Below, one piece after another: positions 49,801 through 52,685 of a DNA stretch of 64,000 nucleotides. Source of the stretch: Schistosoma mansoni (taxonomy: Eukaryota > Platyhelminthes > Trematoda > Strigeidida > Schistosomatidae); assembly GCF_000237925.1 (NCBI RefSeq), contig NC_031496.1:28947510-29011509 (forward strand), in the 5' to 3' direction. The notes below the pieces were generated by a model. The model was not told where the DNA came from, did no database searches, and was given only the letters and a program-made list of their open reading frames with translations. The position numbers and the translations under genes were made by a program. Every line of letters starts with the position of its first letter. The first letter of the stretch is position 1.

Positions 49801-52685
49801 AAATAACCCTTACCAACGAATAATTATTGGATTTCGTGGATGAAATAACATAAACTGAGAGGCTATAATTGTATAAACCGAAATGTTATGGTGAATGTCA
49901 TCAAGAGAGCTTGAAGTGGTAAATCAAATTTATAAAGATTTTGGTATAAACCATGGAAAATATATTACAATGTCGTTCACATGTTGCAAGTTCGCAAGAT
50001 AAAATCAGTACTCAAGCAAAATCGAGGATAACTTTGCCGAAATTTTATGTAGCCTAGGTAGGGATAAATTCCGTATATAAAAAAGTGATTATCGCCAACT
50101 GAAAAAGTCAACTTATTACTTTCAAAAAAGGACAGCTTTGGAAAATAACATAACAAACGATGGAAACTGATAAAATCTATTCCGCGAAAGAAGTGAGTAG
50201 AATCTGAAAAATAATCAGTTGATGAATGAACAGTATATTCATCTGTAAGCAAATCAGTCCGAAACGTTAGTGAAAATGGTTAAGTCATAAAAAGATCACA
50301 AAGTAAAATTTCTTAGTATTGCGCAAATGAATAATCAAAAAATAGGTGGTCAGTACTTACCTTCTAAAAAGCTGATTTGGTTAGTGAATGGACTGATTGG
50401 TGTGATCTTACGAATGGTTTCATCCCACTCCTGTTGAAGTTCACCCAGTATGAGTAAAAGATTACTAGACTTCTTGTCAAGTTCATTAGAGATTAGATCA
50501 GAAGCTACGGAAAAGTTACGTAATTCTGAAGATGGTAATGGGCTCTGGGATTTGTCTAATGTGGACAGTATTGAGTTAATGATACCGTGTTTTCTTCTTT
50601 CATAGTGCTGAATTTCATTTGTAAGAGTCTATAAAAAAGAAAGTGTCTTAGTGAGATTTCAAACACGCATAAACCTAACGTTGGTATAGCAGAAAAACTA
50701 ACAATCTACGTTTGAAAGAAGTGATATTCTCACGTTTAATTTACAATATTTCCAAAGTACTGAGTTTTCAAACATTAGACAAAACAGGTTTAAATCTTCA
50801 AATTTACATACGAAGTGGCTAACAAAGGTACAGAATAGTTGCCAATGGCTAATCACATCATTTCATCGGATCATAACCAACCGGTTACAAACTTAACTTG
50901 CTGTATGAGTTTTCATTACGAATTTTCAAAGAAATTACCGGTTATCCGATGTTTCAATTTATATAAAGGGATCATTTTTATAGGGATAAAGGAACGATGT
51001 CATTACAAAGAATGCTATTTGTTGAGATTTAAAATATGGTAGAGTAATTAACTGAGCATAATAGTGCGAATTCAGAAATTAAAAACCTATAAGCTGTGTC
51101 ATTCGAAGTTTCGAATCACTAATTACGACAATCACGCGAACCCAATCAATGAGTTCATTGACCACTGAGTTATGTTAACAGATGTAGAATACTTGGCTGG
51201 CGTCGGCGTGATTAGTGTACCCGGCGGTTAGAGATTTTGAATGACATAACTCAAATAGTTTGTAATGGCTCAGGCGCATTCACTCTTTGTTTTCTCCCGA
51301 ATTACCGATAGTTTTTTCCTATTTCACTGGTTTTGTGTTTTTAAATCGTATCTTTAAAGACCAATCCTTTCTATTAGCACTAATACTGTTATTACCTCTA
51401 ATACTCTGAGATTCATCTTGATAATTTCATCTCACAGTGCTAATGGTGTATGACAACTTGAACCAATGTACTCATATGCCTGGATATAAGTTGAGTATGG
51501 CTAACTGAATGACTGTGGATAGTTAGAAGAACGTGTTATAAAATAGTTCAGTTAATGAAAACCACTGGTTCTAAAACGGATCATAAATTAAAAATAACCT
51601 TTGTTATGTAATTGTATCAACTTGAAACCACCTCGTTAACTTGATACTCAATAACATTGGGCAGTAGCCAGCTCACATTCCGTGATCAAATACCTAAGGA
51701 TACAAGGTACTAATTTTTTGTGACAGCGTAGCACTTTTATTCAGAAGCAAGGTTCATAATGTCCAAAATAAACAGCAGTATAGATTGGAGGACATGAAGA
51801 AAGTTTGAAGTTATAAATTGTAGACATAGCAAGAACAGACCTTCACAATTCTAACAGACTGTGATCCTACCATTCTCCAGAGTCCAACAGTTTCCAGTGA
51901 AGTGAACTCAGATTCTGTAGGCCATTAAAACCAGCTTACGACTTGAACCTGTTTTTTAATGCTTACATATAGACCAGAGAGCGCAACTTATGAAACAACC
52001 AGTGACCCCAAAGTTTGACGTCACAACGTACGCAGTTGTAAAACGAAAATTATTACATCCATTACGTAACCTAGACAAACACAAAGCACGAGCGGTCTAA
52101 AAGGCAAATATAGTGACAAAGAAACGTCATGTTTCATCCACCTACTATACTAGTTAACTATTTGCAAGTAAGTTCATCGCACAAACTAGCTTCGTACCGA
52201 AAAGAAGCGAATGTAATCTAATAATTTTGCGAATTGTACTTAGTAGATTTCCCTCGTATTAAGCACTGTAGTTTTAAATTTTAAATTTAATAAAACAATT
52301 CATATTAAGTAAAGGGTGACCTACCGTCTCTAAATATTTTTGAAAGTTCCCATGGCCCTCTAATTCCACGCGCTGACGAAGATTACGAAGCAACTCACTT
52401 AAATCTTCCAGTAAAACAATGCAAGATTCAAATGAAGAATCAGCTGGTGTAGTCGATTTTTCATCGCAGACGGCGTGCTAAAAAATCCAAAGCTTTGGGT
52501 TATGAATACCTTGCAATGCTCCAGAAAGTCATCATTTATCAGAAATTCATAGTTTTCGTCAACAAACTTCCACAATAAACTGTCATAAATGCAATCTGAA
52601 CTACCACTAGAACTAGATAAATCCAAATCTTGCTTCATACAAATAAACTTATTAATTCAACACTTACCCGTCTACGTTTAGACAT
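77..52685 (-). CDS. Large spectrin-repeat scaffold protein, AKAP6/Klarsicht-like (gene model, 15 exons, 3' end outside window)
   Basis: This is a hand-built model on the minus strand. Coding exons are 52668-52685, 52510-52632, 52325-52477, 50361-50628, 25883-25936, 24155-24237, 22196-22528, 20362-20515, 16959-17388, 14513-14793, 8642-9288, 7003-7468, 5862-6240, 2308-2454 and 77-115. All introns are GT-AG and the phase carries through every junction, giving about 1,191 residues. Residues 40-350 are helical and spectrin-like, with spaced Trp/Leu. The rest is polar, with motifs such as [32 protein letters not shown] and [13 protein letters not shown]. As I remember them, human AKAP6 (an A-kinase anchor at the nuclear envelope) and fly Klarsicht share this layout: a spectrin segment followed by SESG-type and aromatic/acidic motifs. 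No KASH or PKA-binding helix is visible, since the gene exits at the left edge. A nesprin-type protein is the main alternative. The model is firm as a gene and moderate as a family call. Confidence 0.72.
116..2307 (-). other. Intron 14
   Basis: This AT-rich intron sequence contains a repeat copy at 1395-1610. I see no other convincing coding segment on either strand. The boundary at 116 depends on the weak exon 15. Confidence 0.45.
1395..1610 (+). repeat. Interspersed repeat, GTCAGTCAGTCACAACGTAG family, copy 1
   Basis: It starts AAGTCAGTCAGTCACAACG, then has a block matching 9535-9640: a GTAG-anchored stretch and GTCGCCATACCACATTAGCA against GTTGCCATACCCCGTTAGCA. It has diverged and the ends are unclear. 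It looks like a short interspersed repeat of unknown class. Confidence 0.5.
2308..2454 (-). CDS. Exon 14, helical exon
   Basis: The exon is 147 nt (49 residues), phase 1 to 1. It encodes a leucine-rich helix ([20 protein letters not shown]). The acceptor is TTTTATCAATAG and the donor GATA|GTAAGC. Another acceptor at CGAAACAG would stop early, so the upstream site was chosen because only it matches the exon 13 phase. It has no Met-initiated reading of any length. Confidence 0.6.
2660..2880 (+). repeat. Unclassified interspersed repeat (family C), copy 1
   Basis: It shares an ordered set of blocks with 4985-5185/8144-8345 and, inverted, 26793-26965: a TGATG(C/T)TGTA-like start, TTATATCTGTCGACATAAGG, a GGCAGTAGAAGGCTG block and a purine-rich tail. 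It lies in intron 13 and has no convincing coding capacity. Confidence 0.5.
3560..3783. repeat. 224 bp block repeated at 5474-5697 (gap-edge duplicate)
   Basis: The sequence from ACCGGACTATTTC to GGAAATGCA is the same at 3560-3783 and 5474-5697 (offset 1914). Both copies abut 200-N gaps, one on each outer side. It reads as an assembly overlap that was not merged. Confidence 0.85.
3784..3983. other. Assembly gap, 200 N
   Basis: There are exactly 200 N, a fixed-size placeholder. The left edge is the end of the 224 bp block and the right edge is the start of the stray copy of 7141-8432. Confidence 0.95.
3984..4310 (-). CDS. Stray partial copy of exon 12 (correct frame), probable assembly duplicate
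   Basis: This equals the 5' part of exon 12 and lies between two N gaps. It matches 7141-7468 except for one missing base, which restores the frame expected from exon 11. It is probably not a second exon. It ends exactly at the gap edge (3983) and its 3' flank continues as the same intron 11 sequence found at 7469-8432. It is useful as the better reading of exon 12. Confidence 0.75.
4985..5185 (+). repeat. Family C repeat, copy 2 (inside the duplicated contig)
   Basis: Same repeat as 2660-2880, with TTATGTCGACATAGGTAGCA and GGCAGCAGAAGGTTG. It is identical to 8144-8345 because the whole block is an assembly duplicate, so it counts once. Confidence 0.5.
5274..5473. other. Assembly gap, 200 N
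   Basis: There are exactly 200 N. It separates the stray copy (ends 5273) from the second 224 bp block (starts 5474). Confidence 0.95.
5474..5697. repeat. Second copy of the 224 bp gap-edge block
   Basis: Identical by eye to 3560-3783. It begins directly after the second gap and runs on into normal intron 13 sequence. Confidence 0.85.
5862..6240 (-). CDS. Exon 13, basic region and helix
   Basis: The exon is 379 nt (about residues 1004-1129), entering in phase 0 and leaving in phase 1. It starts [20 protein letters not shown], or one Gln earlier if the CAG three bases upstream is exonic (acceptor ambiguity TTTAG/CAG). A Lys/Arg-rich stretch ([13 protein letters not shown]) follows, then a helix ([18 protein letters not shown]). 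The donor is AGAA|GTATGT. The remembered AKAP6 C-terminal part has GLDYIKNELQTW, loosely like the opening here. Confidence 0.68.
6241..7002 (-). other. Intron 12
   Basis: This is plain AT-rich intron of 762 nt. I see no repeats or coding segments. Confidence 0.6.
7003..7468 (-). CDS. Exon 12 (continuous copy, one extra base)
   Basis: The exon should be 465 nt (155 residues), phase 0 to 0, but is 466 nt here. Near its 5' end this copy reads TTCCCAG where the second copy at 3984-4310 reads TTCCAG. Exon 11 ends in phase 0, and only the shorter version stays open ([17 protein letters not shown]). The longer one stops after eight codons. I infer a sequencing indel here rather than a dead gene. 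The exon encodes [17 protein letters not shown], then a Ser-rich stretch, then [16 protein letters not shown]. The acceptor is ATGTATTTTCAG and the donor AAC|GTAAGA. Confidence 0.7.
7469..8641 (-). other. Intron 11
   Basis: The intron is 1,173 nt and contains the family C repeat at 8144-8345. Short repeat-like text (GGATTCGAGCCTGGAACTCA, with GCCACTAATCGGCCACTC) at 7700-7750 looks like a decayed tRNA-related SINE head on the minus strand. Confidence 0.5.
8144..8345 (+). repeat. Family C repeat in intron 11
   Basis: This is the genuine genomic position of the copy also seen at 4985-5185. It lies between exon 11 and exon 12. Confidence 0.5.
8642..9288 (-). CDS. Exon 11, longest exon; poly-Asn and FWDDYQ motif
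   Basis: The exon is 647 nt (about residues 633-848), entering in phase 1 and leaving in phase 0. It opens with a basic stretch ([15 protein letters not shown]), which could be a nuclear-localisation-like signal (inference). A helical segment follows ([20 protein letters not shown]). Then come seven consecutive Asn encoded by a triplet microsatellite at about 8831-8852, and the end [10 protein letters not shown]. The acceptor is CTTTTTAG and the donor CAG|GTGAGT. The poly-Asn tract may vary in length between individuals. Confidence 0.75.
9535..9700 (+). repeat. Interspersed repeat, GTCAGTCAGTCAGCTACAACG family, copy 2
   Basis: Same family and orientation as 1395-1610. It opens with (GTCA)4 and continues CTACAACGTAGGACCAGG, then GCCATACCCCGTTAGCAC. 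It lies in intron 10. The class is unknown. Confidence 0.5.
12490..12640 (+). repeat. Decayed tRNA-headed SINE with hammerhead relic (family 1)
   Basis: In order it has GGATGACGTTTTAGAG (A-box region), TACTGGGTTTGAGTTTC (B-box region), GTGAACATCAACATTGAGAT, then TTGACGAGTACTAAATAGG and ACTCGTCCTGGATCCC. This is the order found in the better copies at 32.3 and 43.3 kb. The GAAA of the ribozyme core is lost. Confidence 0.65.
14134..14179 (-). ncRNA. Hammerhead ribozyme relic (type I, Sm-alpha-like)
   Basis: On the minus strand it has stem I ATCCAG...CTGGAT, CTAATGAG where the core needs CTGANGA, and an altered GAAA box. The cleavage-site region CGTACGTC|CTGG is kept. It is probably inactive. 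Confidence 0.55.
14295..14340 (+). ncRNA. Hammerhead ribozyme relic, plus strand
   Basis: CTGACGAG is intact, but the GAAA box reads AAAA (GGACAAAACGCGCGTCC), so catalysis is unlikely. The downstream GTC|C is kept. Confidence 0.6.
14513..14793 (-). CDS. Exon 10, basic/Asn-rich region
   Basis: The exon is 281 nt, entering in phase 2 and leaving in phase 1, about residues 539-633. It is polar, with a short Asn run (VNNNNNI) encoded by an ATT-type triplet repeat on the plus strand and a tyrosine-rich patch ([11 protein letters not shown]). The acceptor is TTCTACTTTTAAG and the donor CTTG|GTAAGT. No catalytic domain is seen. The role is probably an unstructured linker or partner-binding region. 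Confidence 0.68.
14794..16958 (-). other. Intron 9
   Basis: The intron is 2.2 kb of AT-rich sequence with a (TA)n microsatellite at 15959-15991. A plus-strand open stretch near 15439-15663 has no codon or splice support. Nothing else is seen. Confidence 0.5.
15959..15991. repeat. (TA)n microsatellite
   Basis: About 16 uninterrupted TA units in intron 9. Confidence 0.95.
16959..17388 (-). CDS. Exon 9, acidic region with WNNTGNG and KKFSSES motifs
   Basis: The exon is 430 nt, entering in phase 1 and leaving in phase 2, about residues 396-539. The acceptor follows TTTTCTATCGTAG. It contains [17 protein letters not shown] and, later, [13 protein letters not shown]. Remembered AKAP6 has DALEWDEMD and DAVNVLKQKFTDEGES in this order, which is the best single hint of family. 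The donor is CCA|GTAAGC. Confidence 0.72.
18513..19260 (+). pseudogene. Decayed plus-strand coding-like block of unknown origin
   Basis: Three separate stretches read like protein, far above the AT-rich background, in different frames. One (18513-18728) contains [16 protein letters not shown]. One (about 18776-18933) contains [20 protein letters not shown]. One (about 19045-19258) is helical, with [16 protein letters not shown] and [17 protein letters not shown]. No splice sites connect them, so a retrocopied gene fragment is likely. I do not recognise the parent. The last stretch resembles a coiled coil or spectrin-like helix. It is antisense to the host gene and shows no link to it. Confidence 0.4.
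19870..19998. promoter_or_regulatory. Heat-shock-element-like cluster with CACGTG and inverted CCAAT
   Basis: 19958-19970 is TTCTAGAAGTTTC, a perfect three-unit TTCnnGAAnnTTC. 19870-19892 holds a denser run of GAA/TTC units with one irregular spacing. CACGTG lies at 19942-19947 and GATTGG (reverse CCAAT) at 19993-19998. The patch is intronic and GC-richer than its flanks. It may be a relic of a mobile-element promoter, such as an old LTR, rather than a host promoter. Confidence 0.4.
20362..20515 (-). CDS. Exon 8, polar exon with ESGFESE motif
   Basis: The exon is 154 nt, phase 0 to 1, about residues 345-396. It contains [24 protein letters not shown]6 as I remember it has SGSESGIVSEGDTE just after its spectrin region, in the same order, which supports that family. 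The donor is AGA|A then GTGAGT. Exon 9 completes the split Lys codon. Confidence 0.7.
21241..21277. repeat. (AT)n microsatellite
   Basis: An uninterrupted AT run of 37 nt in intron 7. Confidence 0.95.
21964..22000. repeat. (AT)n microsatellite
   Basis: An uninterrupted AT run of 37 nt in intron 7, about 200 bp from exon 7. Confidence 0.95.
22196..22528 (-). CDS. Exon 7, spectrin-repeat core
   Basis: The exon is 333 nt (111 residues, about 234-344), phase 0 to 0. Its first half is strongly helical, with the segment [20 protein letters not shown]. From memory, this resembles the AKAP6 spectrin segment NLERRWEAIVMQAVQWQ in the spacing of its Leu, aromatic and Trp residues. The second half is polar and Asn/Ser-rich and marks the exit from the repeat region. 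The acceptor is ACATTATAG and the donor GAG|GTTAGT. Translation before the internal Met shows the exon starts at VCLKQ, not at MADIQ. Confidence 0.75.
22529..24154 (-). other. Intron 6
   Basis: The intron is 1.6 kb. It contains the tRNA-headed SINE with hammerhead relic at 23450-23790. The remainder is plain AT-rich sequence. Confidence 0.55.
23450..23790 (-). repeat. tRNA-derived SINE with hammerhead relic (family 2)
   Basis: Read on the minus strand, it has an A-box-like AGTGGTCTCTCGGTTAAG (23611-23628) and a B-box GGGTTCGAATCTC (23571-23583). A hammerhead-derived stretch follows (23510-23556), then the common 3' end GGTGGTCTAGCTTCAATTGA and CTCATGATTTCAACCATATA (23452-23495). Upstream text (GAAGTTGAGCAACCGTTCACC) is shared with 63350-63380. 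The open frame on the plus strand is a shadow of this element. Confidence 0.75.
24155..24237 (-). CDS. Exon 6, helical linker
   Basis: The 83 nt exon enters in phase 1 and leaves in phase 0 and encodes [20 protein letters not shown] and then AKYYQ. A long T-rich tract ending CACAG precedes it, and the donor is CAG|GTGAAA. It continues the helical, Trp-bearing pattern into the large exon 7. Confidence 0.68.
24238..25882 (-). other. Intron 5
   Basis: The intron is 1.6 kb of AT-rich sequence. I see no repeats or coding segments with support. Confidence 0.55.
25883..25936 (-). CDS. Exon 5, small symmetric exon (18 residues)
   Basis: The 54 nt exon enters and leaves in phase 1, so skipping it would keep the frame. 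It encodes [16 protein letters not shown], a helix with a Trp at a spectrin-like position that continues the helical region of exon 4. Splice sites are TTTACAG and GTGAGTG. The call rests on exact phase agreement with exons 4 and 6. Confidence 0.65.
26235..26792 (+). mobile_element. RTE-type LINE fragment (between endonuclease and RT)
   Basis: The plus strand encodes RTE polyprotein linker text: [70 protein letters not shown] and KKLAGKYS, then [18 protein letters not shown]. This matches 57700-58030 of the longer copy in the same order. Past the RT entry it is frame-shifted and ends where family C begins. It is truncated at both ends and therefore dead. An upstream cut at the start of ALTSI and an abrupt end suggest later rearrangement rather than simple 5' truncation. 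Confidence 0.8.
26793..26965 (-). repeat. Family C repeat, inverted copy abutting an RTE fragment
   Basis: On the plus strand it reads TTCTTCAAGTCGACTTTC, CTTCTGCTGCTATGC and TATTTCTGTCGATATAAGCA, which is the reverse complement of the other family C copies. It begins where the RTE homology at 26235-26792 ends. One element has therefore inserted into or beside the other. Confidence 0.45.
27712..27766. repeat. (ATT)n imperfect triplet repeat
   Basis: TTATTATTATTATTATTACC, followed by more interrupted ATT/ATC units. It is intronic. Confidence 0.85.
28880..28970 (+). repeat. Family 2 SINE 3'-end fragment
   Basis: It has TTTCCAGGTTTTCCATGGTG, GTCTAGCTTTAATTGACTCA and TGCTTTCAACTAT, the same 3' end as 63510-63560. 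The hammerhead core is missing. Confidence 0.7.
29529..29740 (+). repeat. GC-richer repeat-like block, possible old LTR fragment
   Basis: The block starts GTGGAAGCTGGTATTAGTG and has a compact composition unlike its flanks. It holds CTGATTGG, CACGTGAC and, just upstream, TATATAAAG and AATAAA motifs. This mixture is typical of an old retroelement terminal repeat, but no internal region or partner repeat is in the window. The family is not determined. Confidence 0.3.
30802..30823. repeat. (AT)n microsatellite
   Basis: A short uninterrupted AT run in intron 4. Confidence 0.9.
31084..31760. repeat. Probable interspersed repeat block, unclassified
   Basis: The composition is more balanced than the flanks (for example GACCAGTGGCCACATTGAAA and CTGTCCAGCCGCCCCTGG). 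There are no long open frames and no second copy in the window, so the call rests on composition alone. Confidence 0.25.
32197..32210. repeat. Target-site duplication, left copy
   Basis: AATGTAGAACTTTG occurs here and again at 32902-32915, flanking the inverted hammerhead composite. The 14 bases are identical. Confidence 0.75.
32243..32287 (-). ncRNA. Hammerhead ribozyme, intact core (Sm-alpha type)
   Basis: On the minus strand it reads ATCCAG-CTGACGAG-TCCCAAATAGGA-CGAAAC-GCGCGTC|CTGGAT. Stem I pairs ATCCAG with CTGGAT, stem II pairs GTCC with GGAC, stem III is very short, and CTGANGA, GAAA and the GTC cleavage triplet are all present. It is predicted to self-cleave after GTC. This is the best-preserved hammerhead in the window. 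Confidence 0.85.
32441..32640. other. Assembly gap, 200 N
   Basis: A fixed 200-N placeholder inside the inverted composite element. The hairpin-forming repeat probably blocked assembly here. Confidence 0.95.
32704..32748 (+). ncRNA. Hammerhead ribozyme, intact core, weakened stem I
   Basis: CTGACGAG-TCCCAAATAGGA-CGAAAC-GCGCGTC|CTGG is complete. The upstream strand of stem I reads GGGAACGG instead of ATCCAG, so stem I is poor. Cleavage would be slow or lost. Confidence 0.75.
32902..32915. repeat. Target-site duplication, right copy
   Basis: AATGTAGAACTTTG, identical to 32197-32210. Confidence 0.75.
33256..33440. repeat. Family 1 SINE fragment, inverted halves
   Basis: The left part is the minus-strand 3' region (ATCTTTCCACTGGTGTTGAT). 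The right part has AATAGGACGAAACGCGCATC then CTGGATTTC on the plus strand, half a hammerhead without CTGACGAG. It lies 350 bp from the composite at 32.2-32.9 kb. Confidence 0.6.
34600..35440. other. Intron stretch without recognisable features
   Basis: It is somewhat less AT-rich around 34700-35040 (GCCAGTTGGCGCTCCACATT, TGCTGCTCTCCCACTCACTG). It may be an old repeat, but no family or second copy was identified. Confidence 0.25.
35442..35461. repeat. (AT)n microsatellite
   Basis: Ten AT units. Confidence 0.9.
35794..35804. repeat. Target-site duplication, left copy, of RTE insertion
   Basis: ATTAATTTCCT, repeated exactly at 36027-36037. Confidence 0.85.
35805..36026 (+). mobile_element. 5'-truncated RTE-type LINE copy (3' end only)
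   Basis: The 222 bp insertion encodes the C-terminal RTE text: [40 protein letters not shown] and LVGGLYSSM. It ends GGCGTAAGTAAGTAAGTA, the short tetramer tail typical of RTE elements. Matching 11 bp repeats (ATTAATTTCCT) lie immediately on both sides. Coding sense is good, so it is a fairly young, dead-on-arrival copy. Related text in the long copy lies at 58800-59030. Confidence 0.9.
36027..36037. repeat. Target-site duplication, right copy, of RTE insertion
   Basis: ATTAATTTCCT, identical to 35794-35804. It follows the GTAA tail directly. Confidence 0.85.
36672..36692. repeat. (CA)n microsatellite
   Basis: ACACACACATACACACACAC in intron 4. It encodes the MCVCVCII start of a spurious minus-strand reading. 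Confidence 0.8.
36735..38040. repeat. Probable interspersed repeat block, unclassified
   Basis: Related sentences recur within the block: GATGTTAACCGTTGGTTACC (36740) against GATGTTAGTTGTTGGTTAGT (37750), each followed by a CATTCCAGT(G/A) phrase. The stretch 37360-37560 has tRNA-like text on both strands. This suggests two old copies of one repeat about 1 kb apart. No coding support is seen. Confidence 0.35.
38072..38090. repeat. (CATA)n microsatellite
   Basis: ACATACATACATACATA in intron 4. Confidence 0.85.
40798..40875. repeat. Compound (TA)24(GA)15 microsatellite
   Basis: A 48 nt TA run passes directly into a 30 nt GA run. It is the longest simple repeat in the window and probably length-variable. 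Confidence 0.95.
41300..41690. repeat. Strongly decayed inverted family 1 SINE pair
   Basis: The minus-strand half has TTAGGATGATCGTTCCATCT and TATTTGGGACTTATTAGC, a relic of the hammerhead stem II/core, then TTCGAGTCTTAATGAG, a B-box relic. The plus half has ACATCTAGCTGACGAACC and then the 3' text GAGGCAATCTGTACAGAATG and TACATATGCCAA. It is much older than the 32 kb composite. Confidence 0.6.
43055..43560 (+). repeat. Family 1 SINE: inverted end plus full plus-strand unit
   Basis: The left part (43055-43150) is the 3' region on the minus strand. It meets a plus-strand 3' region (43155-43245), followed by a full unit: AACTTCACCCCATCACACAG, A-box region CTAAGTGGATAACG, B-box GGGTTCGATCC (43329-43339), hammerhead relic and 3' text to 43560. 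The plus part therefore looks like the end of one unit joined to the next, a tandem dimer. Confidence 0.7.
43375..43420 (+). ncRNA. Hammerhead relic
   Basis: CTGACGAG and GAAA are present, but the cleavage triplet reads GAC instead of GTC (CACGAC|CTGG) and stem II is imperfect. It is probably inactive. Confidence 0.6.
44025..44225 (+). repeat. Family 2 SINE with hammerhead relic
   Basis: The A-box-like GACTCAGTGGTCTAAAATG is followed by the B-box relic TTGGTTGGATTCTC. The ribozyme relic (44124-44169) keeps stem I GCACT/AGTGC and the GTC site, but GAAA reads AAAA. The 3' text CAGGTTTTCAATGTTGGTCT follows. Confidence 0.7.
45635..46460. other. Intron stretch, less AT-rich, unassigned
   Basis: The base composition is more balanced than the flanks and there is an 80-codon open reading on the minus strand (45635-45877), but no motif, splice context or second copy. 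It may be an old repeat. No function is proposed. Confidence 0.25.
47215..47405 (+). repeat. Family 2 SINE with near-intact hammerhead
   Basis: The head is CAGCTCAGTGTTCTAGAC, followed by the 3' text GTGCTTCCAAACTTTCAATG and TGGTCTAACTAAGATC. The ribozyme region is 47311-47356. Confidence 0.7.
47311..47356 (+). ncRNA. Hammerhead ribozyme-like core, near-intact
   Basis: It reads GCACT-AATGAAGAGTCTC-ATTTCAGGAC-GAAAC-AGCTGTC|CAGTGC. Stem I, GAAA and GTC are present. The CTGANGA box has lost its leading bases (AATGAAGA), so activity is doubtful. Confidence 0.6.
48800..48975 (+). repeat. Family 2 SINE, strongly decayed
   Basis: Family 2 order is kept: a head with AACTAAGATGATCTAAAG, then AGGACGAGACAACCATCCAG (relic of the GAAA box and cleavage site), then TTTTCAGTGACTCTACAAAT. 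The end falls near 48975. Confidence 0.5.
50361..50628 (-). CDS. Exon 4, spectrin-repeat-like helical segment
   Basis: The exon is 268 nt, entering in phase 0 and leaving in phase 1, covering about residues 99-187. It encodes a long run with heptad-like hydrophobic spacing, ending in a Trp-centred helix ([17 protein letters not shown]), typical of a spectrin-like triple-helix unit. The acceptor is CTTTTTTATAG and the donor GAAG|GTAAGT, both strong. The next coding exon is 24.4 kb away, across the largest intron. Confidence 0.75.
50629..52324 (-). other. Intron 3
   Basis: The intron is 1.7 kb. A GC-richer patch at 51080-51260 (GGCTGGCGTCGGCGTGATTA) and another at 51780-51910 may be old repeats. 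No coding support is seen. Confidence 0.45.
52325..52477 (-). CDS. Exon 3, first helical segment
   Basis: The exon is 153 nt (51 residues), phase 0 to 0. It is rich in Leu/Glu/Arg ([15 protein letters not shown]), which predicts an amphipathic helix leading into the spectrin-like region of exon 4. The acceptor follows a TTTTTTAG tract and the donor is GAGACG|GTAGGT. Confidence 0.72.
52478..52667 (-). other. Two micro-introns at the 5' end of the gene (35 and 32 nt)
   Basis: Intron 1 (52633-52667, 35 nt) begins GTAAGTG and ends ATGAAG. Intron 2 (52478-52509, 32 nt) begins GTATTC and ends TTTTTTAG. Schistosome genes are known to have very short introns near their 5' ends. Both keep the frame across three exons. 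Intron 2 contains the 12-base perfect palindrome CCAAAGCTTTGG. Confidence 0.65.
52510..52632 (-). CDS. Exon 2, acidic/serine-rich N-terminus
   Basis: The exon is 123 nt (41 residues), phase 0 to 0. It encodes a Ser-rich stretch and then an acidic, aromatic segment ending LEHCK. It is bounded by a 35 nt intron (52633-52667) on its 5' side and a 32 nt intron (52478-52509) on its 3' side. Both have GT and AG ends. No domain was recognised in this part. Confidence 0.65.
52668..52685 (-). CDS. Exon 1, start codon micro-exon (MSKRRR)
   Basis: This 18 nt exon encodes MSKRRR and ends at a strong GTAAGTG donor, phase 0. The start was chosen because the ATG joins exon 2 in frame across a 35 nt intron. 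A CAG acceptor-like site at 52697-52698, preceded by a pyrimidine-rich stretch, lies 11 nt upstream. It could receive a spliced leader or end a further 5' UTR intron. A short upstream ATG-ATA-ATG-TAG lies beyond it. An earlier coding exon cannot be excluded. Confidence 0.6.

Larger units (their letters stand above)
25937..50360 (-). other. Intron 4 (24.4 kb), repeat-rich
   Basis: It is by far the largest intron. It contains RTE fragments (26235-26792; 35805-36026), the family C repeat (26793-26965), hammerhead SINEs at 32.2-32.9, 33.26-33.44, 41.3-41.68, 43.05-43.56, 44.03-44.22, 47.2-47.4 and 48.8-48.98 kb, and several microsatellites. Stretches where I see only AT-rich sequence are 27.0-28.88, 30.0-31.08, 33.45-34.6, 38.1-40.79, 41.7-43.0 and 48.98-50.36 kb. 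Exons missed inside it would have to be symmetric, because exons 4 and 5 already join in phase. Confidence 0.6.
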
